The position numbers and the translations under genes are program-made. DNA of 64,000 bases from Agrobacterium rosae (GTDB lineage: Bacteria > Pseudomonadota > Alphaproteobacteria > Rhizobiales > Rhizobiaceae): assembly GCF_002915175.1 (NCBI RefSeq), contig NZ_NXEJ01000004.1, positions 434,001 through 498,000 of the forward strand. The letters run 5' to 3'. Position 1 is the stretch's first letter. Every line of letters begins with the position of its first letter. Shown in pieces: positions 59,088 to 64,000 of this stretch. The notes under the pieces are model-generated. The model ran no database searches. It saw nothing but the letters and a program-made list of their open reading frames with translations, and had not been told where the DNA came from.

Positions 59088-59873
59088 ATGTTCAACAGAC
59101 GTACATTTTTCGCTGCCTTAGCTCTCGCCGCCAGTGTGAGCTTCGCCGCTCCTTCCTCGGCGGATACCTTGAGCGATATTTCTGCGCGCGGATCGATCCG
59201 TGTTGCGGTTCCGCAGGATTTCCCGCCATTCGGTAGCGTCGGAATCGACATGGCACCTCGTGGATACGACATCGATGTCGCCAACCTGATTGCTGAAAAG
59301 CTGGGCGTGAAAACCGAACTTGTACCGGTTACCAGCGCGAACCGAGTTCCTTATCTCCAGACCAACAAAGTCGATCTGGTTATTTCCAGCCTCGGCAAGA
59401 ATGCCGACCGCGAGAAGGTAATCGATTTCTCGGTTGCTTATGCACCCTTCTTCAACGGCGTTTTCGCACCTGATGCCGTAAAGATCGAGAAGGCCCAAGA
59501 CCTGTCGGGCAAGACGATCGGCGTCACACGCGGTGCTGTGGAGGATTTGGAACTGACGAAGATCGCGCCAGCCGATGCCACCATCAAGCGCTATGAAGAC
59601 AATAACGGCACCATCTCGGCCTTCCTGTCTGGGCAGGTGGAAACGGTTGCGACCGGCAACGTCGTTGCGGCTGCTATTTTGGAAAAGAACCCGCCAAAGC
59701 GGCCGGAACTGAAATTCCTCATCAAGAACTCTCCTTGCTATATCGGCCTCAACAAGGACCAGCCCGCTTTGCGTGAGAAAGTCGATGCGATCCTTGCTGC
59801 TGCGAAAGCCGACGGCAGCCTCAATGCGATTGCCCAGAAGTGGCTGAAAACCGATTTGCCTAAAGATCTCTGA
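59088..59873 (+). CDS. Amino acid ABC transporter substrate-binding protein
   Basis: This 261-residue family 3 periplasmic binding protein has an N-terminal signal (MFNRRTFFAALALAASVSFA) whose NRRTFFAAL could fit a twin-arginine signal. Mature blocks are IRVAVPQDFPPFGS, ANLIAEKLGVKTELVPVTS, NRVPYLQTNKVDLVIS and KTIGVTRGAVEDLELTK. It resembles polar amino acid (glutamine/ornithine-type) binders. AGGAGATTTCATA supplies the ribosome-binding site. Confidence 0.9.
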   Translation: MFNRRTFFAALALAASVSFAAPSSADTLSDISARGSIRVAVPQDFPPFGSVGIDMAPRGYDIDVANLIAEKLGVKTELVPVTSANRVPYLQTNKVDLVISSLGKNADREKVIDFSVAYAPFFNGVFAPDAVKIEKAQDLSGKTIGVTRGAVEDLELTKIAPADATIKRYEDNNGTISAFLSGQVETVATGNVVAAAILEKNPPKRPELKFLIKNSPCYIGLNKDQPALREKVDAILAAAKADGSLNAIAQKWLKTDLPKDL

Positions 59874-59886
59874 ATCAATTTTTAAA

Positions 59887-59935
59887 AGTCGCGCCCTGTC
59901 ATCGAGCAGGGCGCGGTTCCTTGTATTTTTTCGAA
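59887..59935 (+). promoter_or_regulatory. Intercistronic hairpin after the binding-protein gene
   Basis: GCGCCCTG (59891-59898) pairs with CAGGGCGC (59907-59914), followed by GGTTCCTTGTATTTTTT. Such structures often keep the binding-protein transcript more abundant than the permease transcript. It may also act as a partial terminator. Confidence 0.6.
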
Positions 59936-59945
59936 AGGAACCAAC

Positions 59946-60617
59946 GTGAACTACACCTTCGAGTTTGGGTGGCTTCTCGAATATTATCCGGCAATCGTGA
60001 AGGGCGTTCTCATCACGCTGCAGCTGATTGCCATCGGTGGTGTGCTGGGAATTTCGCTCGGCATTTTTTGCGCATGGGTGCGGGCTTTGGGGCCGACATG
60101 GCTGCGTCCGCCGATTGCTGTTTACGTGGAGATGATCCGCAACACGCCGTTTCTCATCCAGTTGTTTTTCATCTTCTTCGGCCTGCCATCATTGGGCCTG
60201 CAATTGAACGAACTGACGGCGGCCAATATCGCCATGGTCGTCAATCTCGGGGCCTATAGCTGCGAAATCATTCGCGCCGGTATTCAGGCGACTCCAAAAG
60301 GTCAGTTCGAGGCCGGAGCGAGCCTTGCCATGACGCGGTTCGAAACCTTCCGTCACGTCGTGCTCGTACCAGCGCTCCAGCGCATCTGGCCCGCCCTCTC
60401 ATCGCAGGTCGTCATCGTCATGCTCGGCTCTTCTGTCGTGTCGCAGATTGCCGCGGAAGATTTGACCTTCGCCGCCAATTTCATCCAGTCGCGCACATTC
60501 CGCGCCTTCGAGGCCTACATGGTATCGACGGTCATTTATCTCGCGCTCGCCATTTTGTTGCGGCAGCTGCTTCTGGTTGTTGGCGGCTTCATCTTTCCCA
60601 GAAGGAGTGCCCGATGA
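59946..60617 (+). CDS. Amino acid ABC transporter permease, subunit 1
   Basis: This 223-residue HisM/GlnP-like permease starts at GTG with AAAGGA eight bases upstream. It has the EAA-loop signature AGIQATPKGQFEAGASLAMT near residue 115 and five or so membrane helices. Its TGA overlaps the ATG of the second permease by four bases. Confidence 0.92.
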   Translation: MNYTFEFGWLLEYYPAIVKGVLITLQLIAIGGVLGISLGIFCAWVRALGPTWLRPPIAVYVEMIRNTPFLIQLFFIFFGLPSLGLQLNELTAANIAMVVNLGAYSCEIIRAGIQATPKGQFEAGASLAMTRFETFRHVVLVPALQRIWPALSSQVVIVMLGSSVVSQIAAEDLTFAANFIQSRTFRAFEAYMVSTVIYLALAILLRQLLLVVGGFIFPRRSAR

Positions 60618-61273
60618 TCGAGTTCACCACTTGGGATATTTTGCGAAACCTACTGTTGTCAGCCCGCTGGACGGTTCTTCTTTCGCTGGTGTCTTTCCTC
60701 GGCGGCGCAGCCGTCGGTCTCTTGCTTTTGTTTATGCGCATTTCCAGAAAGAAATCCCTGCGGGTCTTTTCCAAATATTACGTGGAGCTGTTTCAGGGAA
60801 CGCCGTTGCTCATGCAGCTTTTCATCGCTTTCTTCGGGTTGGGATTGGTCGGCATCGATGTTCCGGCCTGGCTGGCTGCCGGACTGACGCTCATCCTTTG
60901 GGCTGCGGCATTCCTCACCGAGATATGGCGCGGATGCGTCGAGGCTGTGTCCAAGGGGCAGTGGGAAGCATCCGCCAGCCTTGGCATGGGGCGCTTGCAG
61001 CAAATGCGCTATGTCATTCTGCCGCAGGCCATGCGGGTGGCCATTCCACCCACGGTCGGCTTCGCGGTTCAGGTCATCAAGGGAACGGCGGTTACCTCGA
61101 TCATCGGTTTCGTGGAGCTTTCCAAAGCAGGCACGATCGTCACCAACGCCACGTTCCAGCCCTTCACCGTTTATGGCCTCGTTGCCCTCATTTATTTCGC
61201 TCTGTGCTGGCCATTGTCGAAAAGCAGCCAGATCCTCGAAAGGAAGCTCAATGTCGCTCATCGAAATCACTGA
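60614..61273 (+). CDS. Amino acid ABC transporter permease, subunit 2
   Basis: This 219-residue second permease has ELFQGTPLLMQLFIAFFG and the EAA loop RGCVEAVSKGQWEASASLGM. It overlaps both neighbours (4 and 23 bases), a sign of coupled translation in one transporter operon. Confidence 0.93.
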   Translation: MIEFTTWDILRNLLLSARWTVLLSLVSFLGGAAVGLLLLFMRISRKKSLRVFSKYYVELFQGTPLLMQLFIAFFGLGLVGIDVPAWLAAGLTLILWAAAFLTEIWRGCVEAVSKGQWEASASLGMGRLQQMRYVILPQAMRVAIPPTVGFAVQVIKGTAVTSIIGFVELSKAGTIVTNATFQPFTVYGLVALIYFALCWPLSKSSQILERKLNVAHRNH

Positions 61274-61982
61274 AGTCCGCAAAAGCTTCGGCAGCAACGA
61301 GGTTCTCAAAGGCATCAATTTGGATATCGCTCCGGGCGAGGTCATCGCGATCATCGGCAAGAGCGGATCGGGAAAATCAACGCTATTGCGCTGCATCAAT
61401 GGTCTCGAGACTATCTCGTCTGGCGCGATTTCTGTGGCTGGTGCTCAGTTCATCGATGACGAGCTTCACCTGAAAGCCTTGCGGCTGAAGGTCGGCATGA
61501 TCTTTCAGCAGTTTAATCTGTTTCCGCATCTCAATGTCGGCGAAAATGTCATGCTATCGCAAACCGTTGTGAAGAAAACGCCGAGGACGGACGCAGAAGC
61601 ACTGGCACGCAAGATGCTGGAGCGTGTCGGTCTGGCCCACAAATTCGATGCCTATCCCGACGAACTGTCGGGTGGCCAGCAGCAACGTGTTGCCATTGCC
61701 CGGGCACTGGCCATGCAGCCCACCGCGCTTTTGTGTGACGAAATCACGTCTGCCCTCGACCCGGAACTCGTCTCGGAAGTTCTGGCCGTGGTACGGGAAT
61801 TGGCCGCAGAAGGCATGACGCTGGTCATGGTAACCCACGAAATGAAATTCGCCCGCGATGTCTGCTCACGGGTCGTCTTCATGCATGAAGGCAAGGTTCA
61901 TGAGATAGGCCCCCCGGAGGAGGTTTTTTCGGCACCCAAGACGCCGGAGTTGAAACAGTTTCTGGGCGTGACTGCGCATTGA
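61251..61982 (+). CDS. Amino acid ABC transporter ATP-binding protein
   Basis: This 243-residue ATPase has Walker A IIGKSGSGKSTLLRCINGLE, the signature YPDELSGGQQQRVAIARALA, Walker B ALLCDEITSALDPELVSE and the H-loop MVTHEMKFARDV. The fold matches GlnQ/HisP. It starts inside the second permease gene, with AAAGGAAGC upstream. A bidirectional terminator follows. Confidence 0.95.
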   Translation: MSLIEITEVRKSFGSNEVLKGINLDIAPGEVIAIIGKSGSGKSTLLRCINGLETISSGAISVAGAQFIDDELHLKALRLKVGMIFQQFNLFPHLNVGENVMLSQTVVKKTPRTDAEALARKMLERVGLAHKFDAYPDELSGGQQQRVAIARALAMQPTALLCDEITSALDPELVSEVLAVVRELAAEGMTLVMVTHEMKFARDVCSRVVFMHEGKVHEIGPPEEVFSAPKTPELKQFLGVTAH

Positions 61983-62022
61983 AAGCGTGGTGGAATTAAG
62001 CTTTTGAGCTTTGTAGCAACAG

Positions 62023-62048
62023 AAAAGCCGGGCGTTGGCCCGGCTTTA
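62023..62048. terminator. Bidirectional terminator between the ABC operon and gltA
   Basis: AAGCCGGGC and GCCCGGCTT arms close over a GTTG loop, with A-rich sequence before and TTTAT after. It serves both convergent units. Confidence 0.85.
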
Positions 62049-62072
62049 TGATTCTTATCGATGCTGCTGAAC

Positions 62073-63362
62073 TTAACGCTTGGAAACCGGCGTGTAATCG
62101 CGCTTTGCGGCACCCGTATACAACTGGCGTGGACGGCCGATGCGCTGCTGTGGGTCTTCGATCATTTCGTTCCACTGGGCGATCCAGCCGACGGTGCGGG
62201 CCAGGGCAAACAGAACGGTGAACATGGTCGTCGGAAAGCCGAGAGCCTTCAGCGTGATGCCGGAGTAGAAGTCGACGTTGGGGTAGAGTTTCTTTTCGAC
62301 GAAGTATGGATCGGAAAGAGCGATCTTTTCGAGTTCCAGCGCAACCTGCATGATCGGGTCGTCACCATTGCCGGTGGCTTCCAGCACTTCATACATCGTC
62401 TTCTGCATGATCTTGGCGCGCGGGTCGTAGTTTTTGTAAACGCGGTGGCCAAAGCCCATCAGGCGGAATGGATCGTTCTTGTCCTTGGCGCGAGCGATGT
62501 ATTCAGGAATACGATCAACCGAACCGATTTCGTTCAGCATGTTGAGCGCGGCTTCGTTGGCACCGCCGTGCGCAGGGCCCCAGAGGCATGCGATGCCCGC
62601 TGCGATACATGCGAACGGGTTTGCACCCGAAGAGCCGGCAAGACGCACGGTCGATGTCGACGCGTTCTGCTCATGGTCGGCATGCAGGATGAAGATGCGG
62701 TCCATGGCGCGGGCCAGTACCGGATCGACCTTGTAGTCTTCGCAAGGTACGGCAAAGCACATGTTGAGGAAGTTGGAGGCGTAATCCAGATCGTTCTTCG
62801 GGTAAACGAAGGGCTGGCCGATGTGGTATTTGTAAGCCATTGCCGCAATCGTCGGCATCTTCGCGATCATACGCAGCGAGGCGACCATGCGCTGATGCGG
62901 ATCGGTGATGTCAGTCGAGTCGTGATAGAAGGCTGACAGAGCGCCAACCGTGCCACACATGACGGCCATCGGGTGGGCATCGCGGCGATAGCCGGTGAAG
63001 AAGCGGCTCATCTGCTCATGCACCATGGTGTGGCGCGTTACGCGGGTGTCGAAGTCTTTCTTCTGTGCCGTCGTCGGCAGTTCGCCGTAAAGCAGCAGAT
63101 AGCAGGTTTCGAGGAAGTCGCCCTGTTCTGCCAGCTGCTCGATGGGATAGCCGCGGTGCAGAAGAACACCTTCGTCGCCATCGATATAGGTGATCTTGGA
63201 TTCGCAAGAGGCAGTGGACGTGAAGCCCGGGTCGTAAGTGAAGGTACCGGTGTTCTTGTAAAGCGTACCGATATCTACAACCTTCGGTCCGATCGTGCCT
63301 TCTCGGACAGGAAGATCGACCTTTTTATCGCCGAGTGTCACTGTCGCGCTAGTTTCCGTCAT
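62073..63362 (-). CDS. gltA: Citrate synthase, type II
   Basis: This 429-residue enzyme condenses acetyl-CoA with oxaloacetate. The active-site blocks [52 protein letters not shown] are intact. The N-terminus [20 protein letters not shown] fits the NADH-sensitive hexameric group. I start it at 63362; the longer frame adds 57 unconserved residues. Confidence 0.97.
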   Translation of the reverse strand: MTETSATVTLGDKKVDLPVREGTIGPKVVDIGTLYKNTGTFTYDPGFTSTASCESKITYIDGDEGVLLHRGYPIEQLAEQGDFLETCYLLLYGELPTTAQKKDFDTRVTRHTMVHEQMSRFFTGYRRDAHPMAVMCGTVGALSAFYHDSTDITDPHQRMVASLRMIAKMPTIAAMAYKYHIGQPFVYPKNDLDYASNFLNMCFAVPCEDYKVDPVLARAMDRIFILHADHEQNASTSTVRLAGSSGANPFACIAAGIACLWGPAHGGANEAALNMLNEIGSVDRIPEYIARAKDKNDPFRLMGFGHRVYKNYDPRAKIMQKTMYEVLEATGNGDDPIMQVALELEKIALSDPYFVEKKLYPNVDFYSGITLKALGFPTTMFTVLFALARTVGWIAQWNEMIEDPQQRIGRPRQLYTGAAKRDYTPVSKR

Positions 63363-63623
63363 ACCATACCTCCGAAATATGCAGGCGATGCGGGGTGACG
63401 CATCAGCCAGTTTAAGCGTCAGCGATTTAGCTATATGATCCGCGCGATAAAGCCAAGCTATCCAAAAGGCAAATTGTGCATTGCGGCACGTCAATATCTC
63501 GAAATGAAGCATTTCCACGGCAGAGTGTTTCATTCTAGGTCAATGCTTCCTTAATCGCGCAAATGGTTGCAATCTGCTTTTCAGGGTTGCAAACTAACCC
63601 TCTGCGGCAGGGGGCGGCGGTAC

Positions 63624-64000
63624 GTGAATACACACGAAGAAAAGCAGCATTTCCGCCTCGCGGAAACGAGCACCGTTGCGCAGACGGAACTCGATGAGCT
63701 ACTGTTGCCCCTGCACACGTCAAACCGATCACTGACGATTGAGGGACGCGGCTCTCATTCTCCCCGTCGTCCGATATTACGACTGAGAGGCTGGCTCGGA
63801 CGCTGTCTGGAGGAAGAGGTTTCCCATCGCCAGGACTTTCTTTTCGTTCCCGTTCTCATCGCGGCAGGTGCCGCGTTCTGGTTTTCTTTGTCGGTGACAC
63901 CTTCGACACAGTTCATTCTCTGGGAGGCCGTGTGCTTTGCGATAGCGGCCTGTGCGCTGTTTTATCGCCCTGGCGTCATGTCTGCTGGTTTGAAAGCGGT
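63624..64000 (+). CDS. comEC: ComEC-family membrane protein, N-terminal part
   Basis: The frame opens at GTG (63624) and runs off the window, giving 125 visible residues without a stop. After a 50-residue polar N-terminus it reads ILRLRGWLGRCLEEEVSHRQ, then DFLFVPVLIAAGAAFWFSL and a second hydrophobic run (FILWEAVCFAIAACALFY). This is the N-terminus typical of rhizobial ComEC/Rec2 DNA-uptake channel proteins. The start is uncertain because the reading frame is open upstream. It is divergent from gltA. Confidence 0.65.
   Translation, partial: MNTHEEKQHFRLAETSTVAQTELDELLLPLHTSNRSLTIEGRGSHSPRRPILRLRGWLGRCLEEEVSHRQDFLFVPVLIAAGAAFWFSLSVTPSTQFILWEAVCFAIAACALFYRPGVMSAGLKA

Overview
This window is chromosomal DNA from an alphaproteobacterium of the Rhizobiaceae, most likely Agrobacterium or a close Rhizobium relative. 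The evidence is the G+C-rich coding sequence, the lpxD-fabZ-lpxA-lpxI-lpxB block that uses LpxI, the CckA phosphorelay kinase, the EipB/DUF1849 envelope protein and the neighbouring pairs trpD-trpC-moaC-moeA and clpS-clpA. I assign the genus from general knowledge of these families, not from a search. I recognised no rRNA, tRNA, CRISPR array, prophage or insertion sequence.

Layout. Positions 1-5.2 kb (+) hold the end of an L,D-transpeptidase, then glsA, ttcA and two tandem inositol-monophosphatase-like genes. Positions 5.3-9.8 kb (-) hold a Bcr/CflA efflux pump, grxD, a BrnT/BrnA toxin-antitoxin pair and parE. Positions 10-14.1 kb (+) hold a secreted hydrolase, tpiA, secG and pyrG. Positions 14.2-16.5 kb are the most unusual stretch: a degenerate transcarbamylase-like protein, a small RecA/DnaB-fold ATPase behind a pyrimidine-rich leader, and an FMN-type flavoprotein. 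Positions 16.5-22 kb (-) form one operon, ppiD-trpD-trpC-moaC-moeA. Positions 22.2-22.8 kb (-) carry four very short ORFs ending in a terminator; at least three encode a hydrophobic segment or follow a ribosome-binding site.

Positions 23-28.2 kb (+) hold coaD, two cyclophilins, queA, tgt and pabB. A large nested palindrome separates pabB from the formaldehyde-detoxification dehydrogenase frmA. Positions 28.5-32 kb (-) hold frmA, a DMT permease and a FliO-like protein. Positions 32.3-41 kb (+) hold cckA, a LuxR-type solo regulator, clpS-clpA, azlC-azlD and a PAP2 phosphatase. Positions 40.9-43.8 kb (-) hold a HIT protein, a FemAB/GNAT-like protein, a glycerophosphodiester phosphodiesterase and RidA. 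Positions 43.9-58.2 kb (+) are an essential-gene block: eipB, rpsB, tsf, pyrH, frr, uppS, cdsA, rseP, bamA, lpxD, fabZ, lpxA, lpxI and lpxB. They link translation, undecaprenyl and phospholipid precursors, outer-membrane assembly and lipid A synthesis. Positions 58.4-62 kb (+) hold a GntR-controlled polar amino acid ABC transporter. gltA (-) and the first part of comEC (+) close the window.

The strongest candidates for new biology are the 22.2-22.8 kb small-ORF cluster, the 14.2-16 kb accessory genes, the nested 31-bp inverted repeat at 28.3 kb with a sibling at 24.8 kb, and a Tgt that has lost two of the three canonical zinc-binding cysteines.
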